Shown: positions 1 through 10,139, counted from the stretch's first letter. The stretch: DNA of 64,000 bases from Isochrysis galbana (GCA_018136815.1 CM030936.1:3144474-3208473); one strand, 5' to 3'. Translations and numbers: made by a program. Notes: a model not told the origin generated them from the sequence alone.

Positions 1-395
1 CATCCTCGCGCGATTCTGGCTATGGATTTGACCATATACTGACCAATTGCGTTCTGCTGCAGATGCCGCAGCAGGTTGAGACAGAACCTGTTGTGCAATC
101 GAAGCGAGCATTGGGACGTGCTTACCATACATGGTCCACCAACGCGATGGCTGCTCCATCTCCTTAGCATTGTCGATCGCCGACGGCCGTGAGAATGTCC
201 CTTCCTTATTTTGATACGCCGAGAATTCACGCTCGACCTGAGCAACTCTTGAAACAACCTCAGGGCTTTTGCAAGTTAAGTGCTTCCATGCATGCTCATG
301 ATCGACTGAGGCCAAGATCGCGTCGCGCAGGCAAAATCGATCGAAAACGATATTCAAGCCCTTGTCGTAGCGAAGCTCGTTTCCTCAGTGGAAAC
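1..395 (-). mobile_element. hAT-type transposase, C-terminal part, runs off the left edge
   Basis: Read on the minus strand from about 395 down to 1, one frame stays open. It contains the layout of the hAT C-terminal dimerisation region: a WW..YG.HVP segment, a run of residues ending in the family hallmark AAASAAERNWS, then YGQIHSQNRAR. hAT transposases cut and paste DNA in the nucleus; this region is the part that dimerises. Upstream of about 395 the frame meets a stop, so the gene is either spliced there or broken. The DDE catalytic part is not visible. A second copy of the same module lies at 57540-57840. Confidence 0.68.
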
Positions 396-710
396 GAGCC
401 GCGGAGGCGCACCAGCGGCTAGCGCGGCGCATGGCTCACCCGGGGAGCCCGGGGCGGGCTCATCGGGGGAACGGGGAGGGCAAATGACGGGCATGTGAAA
501 TGGACGGGGAAGTGGCACGGAACGCAAATCGGAGGGACGGAGGACGTAGGGAAGGGCGCGGCGAGCAGATACCGCTTGATTGGGACTCGTAGGGACTCGT
601 AGACTCGAAAGGATGACTCGGAAGACTCGGGGGCTTGGGGGTACTCAGGGGGCTGCAGGTCACCAACAGGCGCTACACGTGCCGCACAACAAACTACCAG
701 ACAACCTGAA

Positions 711-914
711 CAAGTTCACATCTCAACAAGTTAACCTCTCACATGTTGACCTCTCAACATGTTGACCTCTCAACATGTTGACCTCTCAACATGTTGACCC
801 CTCAACAAGTTGACCTCTCAACATGTTGACCTCTCAACAAGTTGACCTCTCAACAAGTTGACCTCTCAACATGTTGACCTCTCAACAAGTTGACCCCTCA
901 ACAAGTTGACCTCC
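711..914. repeat. 17-bp palindromic minisatellite, about 12 units
   Basis: Tandem units of 17 bp, consensus GTTGACCTCTCAACAWG. Each unit carries the inverted repeat GTTGA/TCAAC around CCTC, and neighbouring units meet in CAACATGTTG (a perfect palindrome) or CAACAAGTTG. The ATG and AAG variants are interspersed and a few units have CCCCTC for CCTCTC. The period is not a multiple of three, so it is not a protein repeat. Confidence 0.9.
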
Positions 915-916
915 CC

Positions 917-1059
917 GGAACCGGCTTCTCCGCTAAAGAGGGAACTGGGGAAGGGGAAGGGGGTTGATAGGGGTTAGGGGGTTGGGCGGTAGTAGGGAGG
1001 TTCACTAGCACGCTGCCTCACGCCGCACATGTAGCGGGAATTTTTAAGAAGATTTTTTT
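917..1059 (+). mobile_element. LINE 3'-end fragment with oligo(T) tail
   Basis: A GC-rich stretch ends in GGGAATTTTTAAGAAG followed by seven T (1053-1059). This matches the 3' termini of the LINE copies ending near 20447, 31957 and 37296. No coding part remains. Confidence 0.5.
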
Positions 1060-1139
1060 GTTTGTATCTCTAGATCTAGATGGCTGAAAATGACTATCTA
1101 CTTGCATCTAGATGGTGCCCGTGGGGGGGTGTTGGGGTG

Positions 1140-1270
1140 TTCCATGCCTTACCGACCAGAGTCTCTCCGGAGTGTATTCGTCGGCCAGCGGGTCAGCGGG
1201 TATTCTAGCCTCTTGTTGGACTTATAGCCGCCTCACCATCTCGCCGGTGGGGAGGGGTCTAGATTCTGAG
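1140..1270 (-). mobile_element. LINE ORF2 scrap
   Basis: On the plus strand the stretch with GCGGGTATTCTAGCCTCTTG closely follows 59480-59540, which is minus-strand reverse-transcriptase ORF2 of a LINE (PPARW and LADE motifs). The frame is broken here. From 1271 to 1713 I see only a C-rich run (1336-1375) and CT-rich DNA leading into the next gene. Confidence 0.45.
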
Positions 1271-1713
1271 GGGCGTCACAGAGCCTTTCCCCCAGTATTA
1301 GCGTGCCGAGATATGACAACTCTGCTTCGTACCATGCCCCCCCAACCCCCCCCCCCCTTCCCCCCCCCCCCCCCTCGATCACAACAATCTGGATAATCTG
1401 TTTGTCAGCTGCAATCTGCATGATCCATCCCCAATTTCCCTCCTTTTTGAGCCTATGCCTATGCCTTCAACCTTAACAAATTCTAACCCCTGTCCCTTGC
1501 TTTGCCCCTGGTGCTGTGTGCTGTGCGCGCTCCCTATCTACTCTAAAGTACTCTACTAGATATCTTCCTCTTCTCTCCTTTTACCCGGAGAGGAAAGGCG
1601 TCGCCGTCCGGCAGGCGGCGATACACTTGACTTTCCCTCTCCCTCTCCCTCTCTGTTCCTCTCTCCCTCTCTCTGCCCTAGAGATTGCATCGGCTCCACC
1701 CGCCCCGTGCGCC

Positions 1714-3121
1714 ATGGCGCTGCTCCGCTCGCTAGCTCTCCTTCTCCTCCTCCGGATGGCGAGTGCGAGGCGATCTGGAAATCTTCGAGGGAGTGAGCCG
1801 CTTGCGCCAACCTCGCCGCCTGCTGAACCAGCCGGTCCACAGGCGGCAATACTCGGACTGCTGATTCTGCAGGCGGTGCTGCTCTGGAGGCTCTGCATGG
1901 CCGTGAGGAAGGTTCAGCCTTCCGTGCTTCTCGATCTTTGCAAGAGGACGACTGCGAGACGTGCCAGCGAAGGACACAAGGAACAGCTTCCGACTAGGCG
2001 TAAATCGATGAGTCTCAGCCGCTTTTCAACGCAGGTGATCGATGACACACCTCTGTCAGAGCTGGTGGCTGAGCATGAGCATGCCCTCCAGATGCTACGT
2101 CAGGCCTTTCTCGATGCCGGCGGTGAGCTCGATGCACACACGGACCCTTGGCTCCTGCGCTTCTTAGTGGCCGTAAACGGGCACATCTCGCAGGGCATGG
2201 AATGGATCAAACGAACAACGGCCTGGCGCATTAAATCTGGAATGGTGGAGCGGCGGCGTCAGGTTCTCGCAGGAAAAACTATGCTCGAGGACCGCGACGT
2301 AATTCGCCTCCTGCAGTTCACACCCCTTCTCATCTCACATCGCACCGGGGCTCACGATGGACCCCTCTCCATCCTGCATGTGGGCGGTTTCGACCCACCT
2401 CGTTGGATGGCCGGCCAGGGGGCGAGCGAGTTTATCTCGGCCGGCTACACGATTCTCGAAGCGTGCGCGACTGCTTGTGACGTAGCTTCCACAGCCGCTA
2501 ACAAGCTTATCCGTCGTGAAGTTTTGCTCGACTACCATGGGCTAGCACTTCGTCACCTCAATCCCCTCGTCTTTGTCCGGTTGCGCCCATTACTATCACT
2601 TCCAGACAGTCACTACCCTGAGATTGTGGGGCATGTTGCGTGCATCAACGCTCCATACCTCTTCTCCCACGTCTTCAACATCATCTCTCCCTGGATCTCT
2701 GATGATCTCAAGGTAATTGCGGCCATGTGTGAGCATCCATTAGTTGGTTGAGTGGCCTGCATCAGCATGAATCGTTGAGCCATGCCTTGAATCGTTGAGC
2801 CGTGCCACTCCATACGAGTGATCGACGTGTGGTTAAAGGTCGCTTGTTTCTCATATCACGTGGGAGCAACGTCCATAAATGTGAGCCTCTTTACCATCCT
2901 TTGTGCTTTGATAGGAACGCATTCACGTTGTGCCGCCGGAATCATCTGCAGCCGCTATTTCGGAGTTTGCCCCTGCTTCAAGCCTTCCGGCTGTTTATGG
3001 TGGGCCGCACAGACGGATGCCTCCAGATGTAGCCACACTTCTCGGGATGAATCACGTTTCAGAGCCCACACGAGCAACTCTCTTGCCCGGAGCTAAGTTG
3101 GCTCGATACGCAGCTGTGTGA
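1714..3121 (+). CDS. SEC14/CRAL-TRIO lipid-transfer protein, two exons
   Basis: Exons 1714-2712 and 2915-3121 with a 202-nt GT-AG intron give 401 residues. The start ATG sits in GCC-ATGG after a CT-rich leader. The N-terminus is a hydrophobic signal-like stretch, and a second hydrophobic segment lies near residues 48-65, so the protein is probably membrane attached. Residues around 150-180 (DPWLLRFLVAVNG, then TTAWR) match the CRAL-TRIO N-terminal helices. The lipid-binding domain follows, with HYPEIVGHVACINAPYLF, the typical SEC14 core, then DDLK, intron, ERIHVVPPE; the intron falls exactly inside the conserved end of the domain. The family moves phosphoinositides and other lipids between membranes. 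The ligand cannot be read from sequence. An AGTACT site lies at 1547-1552. Confidence 0.85.
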
Positions 3122-3635
3122 CTCCATAGATTTCAGCTTGCCAAACGTCAGGAAGCCTTGGGAAAGTGAGATGCATTGCTTGGCACTATTCTGGAGGCCT
3201 AAGGACATCAGCGCGCATTTTGCTTCTAGTATGCTTCTCCCAAACAGCATTCGAGCCACCGCCATCATGGAAGGTTGTGGATGCGGGCTGTCGGTGTGCT
3301 ACCATGTTGCGGCTCAATGCCCACCCACTCCTTTCGTCACTCGTCACTTACGAGGCAGAGGCTCCCTGCGTTTGTAGGGTGCACAGTGACTTGTAGGTGT
3401 CACGAATGGTCGCGCTCAATGGTGAGTTATTATTTCTACGCGCTCACGCAGTCTGAGCTATGCAGTGCAGCAGTACAACATACCCCCCCTAAGCTTTGCC
3501 CATATTGCGACGCGGAGTTTCCTTCCCACTGGTGGGGCGACGGAGGAGCCCCCCCTCCCCCGAGCTTCATCTTTAAAGCATACATAGGAGGCGCGCGCGG
3601 CGACATAGGGAGAGTGGTATCGCTGGCTCCCTAAC
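3122..3635. other. Intergenic, nothing recognised
   Basis: Only short unsupported reading frames on both strands. It probably contains the 3' UTR of the SEC14 gene. Confidence 0.5.
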
Positions 3636-4300
3636 AACTAAGTTTATACTTGGTTCGCCCATGGGGGGGCACGAGTCCCCCTCTCTCTCCACTCCTCCCC
3701 TGCCGTGGGGGAGGAGCACCACCCATCACCCATCCTCCTGGCATGCCTGATGGCTTGCCAGGAGGCCACTGCCCTGCTGACCCACTCTCCCACTGACAGG
3801 CACGCCTGGATCGCTCGTCCTGGCCCCTCGTGGCCAGCCCATCGCTCCAACCCCCCCTCCTCCCCTGGTCGACAGGGAGACAGGTGCAGATTGGGGGCCC
3901 CAGAGGCTCAGGAGCGCCAGCGAGGGAGAGGCAGGGGAGGCCAGGGCCCAGCCCCAGCCTCCTCTGCCCCCTGAGCTGGCCTCCAGGAGCCTCCAGGGGT
4001 CGCCAGCAAGCAGCTGCAGGCCTGGCGCAGGGACGCCATCGCGCGTGCCGCAGGAGAGAGGAGAGGGTGCGCGGAGAAGGGGGTGGGCGGAGCGAGAGCT
4101 CCGCCCACCGAAAAATATGTAAGTCCCGCACCTGTTTACAGGAGAAGTCGGGACTTAGGACGCCGCCAGCCCGGTAGGCATAGGAGGAGAAGGGGAGAAC
4201 GGATCACCGGGGGGGGGCGCGGGCCACCGACCATATCTAAGCCCTTTTCCCCTATCCCCCTAGTAGTGCACGGGGGGAGTCGCTTGATGGCGGGGGGGAA
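3636..4300 (+). mobile_element. Short LINE-derived copy with 5' stem-loop and 3' motif
   Basis: Begins with the hairpin AACTAAG-TTTATA-CTTGGTT (3636-3655) followed by CCCATGGGGGGGCACGAG, the 5' signature shared with 5890-6059, 41266, 44121 and 44228. A GC-rich body follows. The 3' part near 4255-4295 has the stem CCCCC..AGTGCACG..GGGGG seen at other LINE 3' ends. No intact coding frame, so it is an internally deleted or composite copy. Confidence 0.6.
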
Positions 4301-4304
4301 AGGT

Positions 4305-4590
4305 GCGCATCTTTTCTGCTCATCGGGGACGGCGTGTGGAAACTTCCATGCGCACGCACGGCGTCCCCGCGGGGGCCCCGAGAGAAATCTCATCATGCGC
4401 ATCTTTTCTGCTAATCGGGGACGGCGCGTGTGGAAACTTCCATGCGCACGCACGGCGTTCCCGCGGGGGCCCCGAGAGAAATCTCATCATGCGCATCTTT
4501 TCTGCTCATCGGGGACGGCGTGTTGAAACTTCCATGCGCACGCACGGCGTCCCCGCGGGGGGCCCGATATCTCATCATGCGCATACCGAA
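4305..4590. repeat. Tandem repeat, about 92 bp, three copies
   Basis: GCGCATCTTTTCTGCT recurs at 4305, 4397 and 4491, with a partial fourth start at 4579 (spacings 92, 94, 88). Each unit holds CATGCGCACGCACGGCG followed by CCCCGCGGGG. The same CGTGCGTGCGCAT / CCCCGCGG modules return at 36160-36240 and 44460-44840. From 4591 to the next gene I see a short direct repeat (GCATGGTTGCATTCTTCAAC, near 4653 and 4683) and a pyrimidine-rich leader. Confidence 0.85.
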
Positions 4591-4979
4591 ACCATGCACC
4601 CGGCGTGCTGCCCATGCGCGTGCAAGGGCGGACGTCAGCAGTCGGACGCCCACATGGTTGCATTCTTCAACTCGGGCAGCGGGCATGGTTGCATTCTTCA
4701 ACAAGGGAGGGACGATCGTTCAAGTTGAGGCGCAAACTAGGAGGAAGGCGAGGGCGCCCCCGTCAATGCGCCTTCCGCTTGATGGGTCCCCGTGTTTATG
4801 TCAACCCCCGAGTTAGGGGCCAAGTTAGGGGTCAGTAGAAATTATATACCTAAAAAGCCGGGAGGGGTGTGACAAAAAAAGGGAAGCTCGAGTTGCACCT
4901 TCTGAGTCTTCATCCTCCCAGACATCTTTCCACACCCCGCTCTCCTCTTCCCCTCCTCCACAAGCCTCGCTCCTTCGAC

Positions 4980-5552
4980 ATGGGCCAGTACTTTGTCTTC
5001 CTCGCCAAGCGACTCGGTCACCGCACCTACGAGGAGATCCGCGGCCCAGCCCTCAAGTTCTGCGGACACATGGAGGAGAGCATGAGCGGCGCCATCCTGG
5101 CGATGCTGCTCGTCACAGCCTCTGGCATGGGCCGTGGATGTGGAGACTTCCGCGTGGACCTGGCCAAGGAACGCTACCCGTCGATGTGGGCACTGATCAA
5201 GCCATACATGGGCCGTTGGTGCAAGGCAAAGCTCGTGCTCGTCGGCGACTACTCCGACGAGTACGACAGGATCCCCAAGACCAAGTACATTGGAGACGAG
5301 GCCGCCGTCGCGTACCTCTGCATGGAATACATCACGGCGGTCGCGTACGCTGAGACGAATCCCATGGTGCAAGTGCACCAAGTAGCTGGCAAACTCTACA
5401 TGGAGAACAAGAAGGCCGTCCTCGCACGCGTCACGGACCTCGCCACCCAAGATCAGCCAAGCGACATCGTCGCCTACCAGAAGAACGACATCGACAATAG
5501 GATCGAAGAGGAGGTGTGTGAGAAAAAGACGAAAAGGATGAAAACTCAGTAG
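4980..5552 (+). CDS. MGQY-type conserved protein, function unknown
   Basis: 190 residues in a single exon, with a C-rich leader before the ATG. The protein opens MGQYFVFLAK. Further in it has GRGCGDFR, YMGRWCKAKLVLVGDYSDEYD, and a C-terminal charged tail rich in Lys and Glu. I associate the start MGQY plus the GRW..(R/K)(I/L)V.VGDY box with a family of small uncharacterised proteins in fungi and algae; this is from memory and the family name is not certain. There is no signal peptide or membrane segment, so it is probably soluble. The last part of the gene and its 3' UTR also exist as stray fragments at 30640-30840 (minus) and 36497-36760, with weaker relatives at 46790-46880 and 59775-59935. 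About 330 bases downstream hold only the 3' UTR, ending in CCCTCTTTTGACGGAACGCG. Confidence 0.7.
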   Translation: MGQYFVFLAKRLGHRTYEEIRGPALKFCGHMEESMSGAILAMLLVTASGMGRGCGDFRVDLAKERYPSMWALIKPYMGRWCKAKLVLVGDYSDEYDRIPKTKYIGDEAAVAYLCMEYITAVAYAETNPMVQVHQVAGKLYMENKKAVLARVTDLATQDQPSDIVAYQKNDIDNRIEEEVCEKKTKRMKTQ

Positions 5553-5889
5553 CTTTGGGGTTACCGTGTGTTTTGGGGAAGGGGGGGGGAGTTGCTATGC
5601 TCACGTCCTTGATTAGCTTTGTACTCATCTTTGTGATAATAATACCATGGAGACTGGTTGAAAAAGAAAACATGCACATCTGGGGGTGAAAAAAAAAATA
5701 ATCACCTGGCCCTCTTTTGACGGAACGCGACTTCCCTCGCCCAAGCCCGTCCTCCCGCGCTTCCTCGGCTGAAGAGGTGGTCAAGCCCGCCATTCGCTAT
5801 CACTCTCCGCCGTTCCCGCCGCGCCTCCCGCCGAGCGATTCCCTTCCGTCTCATCGCATATCGAGCCAGTGGTCATGCTCGGTCCGTCA

Positions 5890-6059
5890 ATGTGGGGAGA
5901 GGAGTGGGAGTGGGTCAGCAGGGTAGTGTGTAGTGTGCTCCTGGCAAGCCATAAGGCGATGCCAAGAGGGTGGGTGGTTCCTCCCCCATGGCAGGGGAGG
6001 AGTGGAGAGGGGGGGGGGGCTCGTGCCCCTCCATGGGTGAACCAAGTATAAACTTAGTT
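5890..6059 (-). mobile_element. LINE 5'-end fragment
   Basis: Reading leftward from 6059: the hairpin AACTAAG-TTTATA-CTTGGTT (6040-6059), then CACCCATGGAGGGGCACGAG and the CCACTCCTCCCCTGCC tract shared with 3636, 41266 and 44121. Only the 5' end is present, with no 3' motif beside it. Confidence 0.65.
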
Positions 6060-6203
6060 ATCTCGTTGAGAGCATTAAAGCACGTACCACTAAAAGCTTT
6101 CTTCTTGCTTGCCCTTAAGGACTGCGCGCACTTTCCCAACCGCCCCGTCATCGCGACTCCTATATGTGTTCATGTAATGACTGCATCACTTTCTACCTTG
6201 CAT

Positions 6204-7433
6204 TCATCGTAAAGTATCGTCGGCACGGTGGCCCTGAGACTGAACACAACTTACTGTTGCAGTTGACGAGGTACCACCAGCTTGAAGTAGCAGTTTCAAA
6301 TCAGATGCCCGTGGATCTCCATCGACAACATCGCCATTCGCGCCATGACTTGCGCTCCGCGTGCCGGTTGAAGGTCCCGTGTGAGTACTCGAGCCACGAG
6401 CATCATTGACCTTCTTGTCCATTGCACCTGTAGAGTTTGCTTCATTCCAATAGCGCTGATTTCTCTGCATTGCTTTGAACGAGGGCTGACCTGCAGCGCG
6501 TGCTGCTGCTGCTCGTCGAATAAAGGCCATGCGGTCCGCTGTCGACCGTCTCCGGAACCTGTCTGCCAACGCAACCGTCTCTGCACGAAGGCCCGGCGCT
6601 ACCCATTCACGACAACGCGGCGTGTATCGATGACGGACAAACGCTGTGTGATGTTTGGCCCAGCTATGCCCACAATTACAAGAGAAGGGCGAGTCGAAAG
6701 ACTCGCATGGACACTTGATACACCCCCAGCCTCGAATGTGCAACAGCGGGCGGTGATCAGTCGCCCGGTGCTTGCACGTACATTTGAGCGGCTCGACGTC
6801 AAGCTGAACAGCCCAATCAAAGCGGCGGCACTCGCATGAGCTGCACCTGAAACCTTTCCCAGCAACATGAGAGTTCAGGCGATGTCCGCACATGCATGAG
6901 TACCTACGCCAGGCATGCTAGTCAAGGTGAGGTTCTATTCGGCAGCTTCTGGCATCTAAGCTACATGTGACCTACACCGACGACCATCCTATAACGGGCG
7001 CTGTGACGTACTTGTCTTTGCGAATGCGTGCGCAGACGAGGGCGCACCCTTCGCAAACCCAAACTGCCCACAGTCCATGGTTGGCGAAGAGCGCGTCAAG
7101 CTGGGGGCCATGGAGCCTGCCCTCGTCGATCTCGCGCGTGACGTCTCCTTCGAATCGACGCAGCTCACTCGATGCACCCCCTGCCCGCTCGGTCCCCGCC
7201 GGAGCGACGTTGGGCTGGGGGCTGTGCGCAGCGGCAGGGTCAAGCAGCAAGTCCCTTGCGGCCAAGATCTCGGCGAAGCGTGCAGTCGCCTCTTCTGTCC
7301 TGTTCTTGTCCGGGTGCCACTGGAGCGCCAACTTCTTGAACGCTGCCTGAATCTCCTCCTCAGAGGGCTGTCTCACTCGGTCGAGGCCGAGCACGTGGTG
7401 CGCCTCAGTGAGTAGTTCGGCTGCGCCCGCCAT
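6204..7433 (-). CDS. J-domain (DnaJ-like) / FAM221 fusion protein, two exons
   Basis: Exons 7433-7012 and 6903-6204 (minus) are joined by a 108-nt GT-AG intron that splits a Lys codon in phase; 373 residues. Residues 1-70 are a J domain with the HPD motif at 40-42 (QWHPDKN), the part that stimulates Hsp70 ATPase. A linker (70-120) follows. From about 125 the protein is Cys/His rich: CEGCALVCARIRK, then across the splice KYSCMCGHRLNSH, FRCSSCECRRFDW, CTCKH, and CIKCPCESF..FSCNCGH. That pattern matches FAM221 proteins, a poorly known Cys-rich eukaryotic family. The tail is polar. The splice restores an unbroken Cys pattern, which argues that the two parts are one gene. The joint role (a zinc-binding co-chaperone) is inference. 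The start at 7433 is the first ATG in frame. Confidence 0.78.
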
Positions 7434-7599
7434 CCTCGCCACACGCTCTGCACCGACGAGCGCAGCCCAGCCCACCCGACCTCTTCACGGGCCCCGACAC
7501 GCGTGCTCGCCTATGAATAACCGGCGTGTTCCACGGCAGCGGGCTTTCTTTATTTAGTTTTACTAGAGCCCTACTACTCTAGAGCTCTACAGTAGTTTG

Positions 7600-8019
7600 C
7601 GCAGGTGAACGGCGATGGAGCAGCGAGAGGGCATCGACGTCATGGGCTGCAGGACTTGAGTATTAGAGGGACGATGGCTAGGGTCTCCTCCTGCGCTAGC
7701 TCCGTCTCATCGCGCTTGCGCTTCTTCGTCGGCGTCGTATCTGCCTCGGCAGAGACGCAGAGACGGGGTGGTGGTGTGGTGGTGGTGGTGGTGGGTGGTG
7801 GGTGGTGGGTGGTGGACGACTGCTTGTTTGTAGCTTGTAAAAGTTACAATGTGCAGTGTAAGGAGTCGGAGTCGGAGATTTTTAGGGGTTTTCGGGTTTC
7901 GGGTTTTCGGTTTTCGGCCGCTTTTGCTTTTGTGATTTCGCCTTGCACCCGAAGGAGAGGAGGGGTTCGGCGGCGCGCTCCATCGCAACCAACTACTGGT
8001 ATAAACTATAAAGTTAGTT
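7600..8019 (-). mobile_element. LINE 5' end with ORF1 start
   Basis: Reading leftward from 8019: AACTAAC..., a 13-nt insertion in the loop, ...GTTGGTT, then GCGATGGAGCGCGCCGCC, which encodes MERAAEPLLSFG. This is the same ORF1 N-terminus as at 18508 (MERAAATPLSFG). Downstream it degrades into a His/Thr-rich simple repeat (GGT)n near 7765-7815. It abuts a LINE 3' end of opposite orientation at 8040. Confidence 0.6.
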
Positions 8020-8039
8020 GGCCGAAACCATAAAAAAAG

Positions 8040-8169
8040 GAATGATGCTCAACGAGGGGGGAAGGCAAAGAGGCGTAGGGAAGGGAAGAAAGGGCGGTGT
8101 CTGAAATAAGGAGGTGGAGGATACCAGAATCAGTAGTAGGTGTTAGCCCCGAACCTTCAGATGTTTTTT
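8040..8169 (+). mobile_element. LINE-B subfamily 3' end with oligo(T)
   Basis: AACGAGGGGGGAAGGCAAAG and the end GTAGGTGTTAGCCCCGAACC, CTTCAGATG, then T8 match the reverse complement of 22927-23077 and 24303-24505. The T-run is at the element's own 3' end. Confidence 0.6.
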
Positions 8170-8371
8170 TTAGTGCTGCGTGCTGCGGTCCGTAGCCTTC
8201 ATCGGCAACGGAGCCCCTACTCCGCGAGTAGGGTGTGCACGGTTGATGCATGGCTCGTCCGGTGTATGTGGCTAGTGGCTAGGGATGCTAGCCAACAAGA
8301 TGCTCTATGTACAAGACTACAATTTCAAACGAGGAAAGAGGGGGGAACTACTAGCAGTAGATCTATCTAAG

Positions 8372-8440
8372 CCCTTTTACCTCTAGAGTATCCCCCTATT
8401 AGTGCACGGGGGGAGTCGCCGGATGGCGGGGGTCTCCCCT
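8372..8440 (+). mobile_element. LINE 3' structural motif, isolated
   Basis: TATCCCCCTATTAGTGCACG, GGGGGGAGTCGCC, GGATGGCGGGGG: a C/G stem around an AGTGCAC core plus a second small stem, nearly identical to 4255-4295. Lies about 160 bp upstream of the F-box-like gene. 8170-8371 shows nothing else. Confidence 0.5.
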
Positions 8441-8598
8441 AGGAGTACAGATCCCGTGGGATTTTCGTACGAGAGAGAACTCTCTCCTCTCTCATCCGGC
8501 TCCCGTCTTCCTCGAGTTCTTCCTGCCCCACCTCCACCTCTCCCCCGCCCCCCACCCCCCCAACCGCCACACCCACCGCGCCCCCTTTCCCGGCCGAG

Positions 8599-9660
8599 AT
8601 GGCCTCTGTCGAAGACTCGCTAGCCTTCTCGTTGCCCTCACTAAGCCGTGCGCCGGCGGAGTTGTCAGTGAGCTCGCTCAGTAGTGCGATTGCGGAGGCA
8701 TCAGTGCCAGGCAGGGCAGAGCTGGGGGTCGACGAGATCCTCTGCATCCTTTCCCACTGCTCGCCCCTCCGAGTCGTTGCCCTTGCCTCCCTCTGCCGCG
8801 CGTGGAAGGACGCAGCCGCGGATGAGGTGCTCTGGCAGCGGATGGCCGACAGTCGCGGGATAGCACCGCGAGACGGATCACCGCGCCTCCGGCGGGCCGT
8901 CCTCTTGCACTATGAGCGTGTGGTTCGTAGTCTAAGAATGGGCACGAGTTCCGGCTTTGCCATCGCCTTTTCGCAAAATGGTCTACTGCACGTGCCTTGT
9001 CCAGCTAACGGTGGTGCGGTCACTTTGCAGTGCCAACCGTTCAGAGTGCTGATCTCTTGCGCGAGAGAGCCTGCCATCATAGCTGTGCACGCGTCCGTTG
9101 ATGACACTGCCTATGGCCAGGTTGCAAGTGGGGCCCCATTGGACAGCATCCGGGCCTTTGATCTAAGCCGCCAATTCGATGCCGAGGCAGAGGCAGAGAT
9201 TTCGATGGTGACTGCATGGTTTGAAGAAGACGCGCCTTCTGTGGGTCTCATCGTAGATGACAGCTCCCACCAATGTTGGTGGATGGAGAGGGGACAGGCT
9301 CCAATGAGCGAGCCTCTCATGCGAGACGTCCGGTATGTGAGGTACTGCACGGGCCTACGACCCGCAGAGATGCCGAACGAGTGGCTGGAAGTATGCGAGC
9401 TCTCAAAGCCATTTCCCCGAGGGCTTGGTCCGCCACCCATTGTAGGGCGATTCACGGAGGCAGAGCTAGGACCGTTTTCTTCTCGCCGGAAGCCTGTGCC
9501 CTTGTTACCTCATCATGATGGTGAGCTCGCAACCTCGTCAATATATTTGGTGTTTGTGCAACAATGGGCGACGGTGAATAGTGTGAACCAGTCAGCCACG
9601 AGGCGTGAGCTCTGCCGGCTGACCGTGCGCATCGACTGGGACTTCCATCATTCTTTGTAG
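8599..9660 (+). CDS. F-box-like protein
   Basis: 353 residues, one exon, first in-frame ATG after a C-rich leader. Residues about 43-90 (VDEILCILSHCSPLRVVALASL, then CRAWKDAAADEVLW) read as an F-box: a Leu-rich helix, the LxxLCRxW core and the closing LWQ. F-boxes dock on SKP1 in SCF ubiquitin ligases. The remainder (about 100-353) is unlike kelch, LRR or WD repeats that I can recognise, so the substrate is unknown. No signal peptide or membrane helix. The AT-poor codon use matches its neighbours. Confidence 0.65.
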   Translation: MASVEDSLAFSLPSLSRAPAELSVSSLSSAIAEASVPGRAELGVDEILCILSHCSPLRVVALASLCRAWKDAAADEVLWQRMADSRGIAPRDGSPRLRRAVLLHYERVVRSLRMGTSSGFAIAFSQNGLLHVPCPANGGAVTLQCQPFRVLISCAREPAIIAVHASVDDTAYGQVASGAPLDSIRAFDLSRQFDAEAEAEISMVTAWFEEDAPSVGLIVDDSSHQCWWMERGQAPMSEPLMRDVRYVRYCTGLRPAEMPNEWLEVCELSKPFPRGLGPPPIVGRFTEAELGPFSSRRKPVPLLPHHDGELATSSIYLVFVQQWATVNSVNQSATRRELCRLTVRIDWDFHHSL

Positions 9661-10139
9661 TAGTTGGTAGAAGTATCCTTTCGGCCATGCACGGGCAATG
9701 GAACGATCGGGTTTAGAGGCTTTTGTTGTGGTGGTGCCAAGGCGGGCCACGCCCCTATAGCACAGCTTCCCCGGCGCGGATCACCCGGCAGAACCCGGAA
9801 TACGCCCCGTGCAAACAAACGACCAAAGACAGATTATTCGCCTACCCCGGCACGAAAACAGTCTCGGAATCAGGGCTGTACGTGATTCCAGTGATTCCAG
9901 CCTAGTCATAGAATTTCCCAGACTGGTAGGTCCAAGTCATACCATCAGCTGGACTAGGCTAGTCTAGTCATACCTATCCTGCGGACTAGGACTCGTAGTC
10001 TACTCCGAGGGCGCCGTGACTAGGATTTCATAGTCGAACTATAGTCTCCATAAATAAGCTTGCATAGATTTTTGCAAAAAAGGCTGCAGCCTCCTCAGAG
10101 CCCCCGTGAAGGTGTACTCTGAGGAGAAAGAATCTTGAG
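9661..10139. other. Intergenic, CTAG-rich
   Basis: From 9900 to 10050 the motif GACTAG/CTAGTC recurs many times in both orientations (GGACTAGGCTAGTCTAGTC). No gene recognised. Confidence 0.4.

Noticed and set aside
711..914. CRISPR-like array
   Set aside because: Units are head-to-tail without spacers, and the genome is eukaryotic; it is a minisatellite.
3631..4131. Minus-strand 166-residue Pro/Arg/Ser-rich frame
   Set aside because: Lies in the GC-rich leader of a LINE 5' end; no matching frame in the other copies of that leader.
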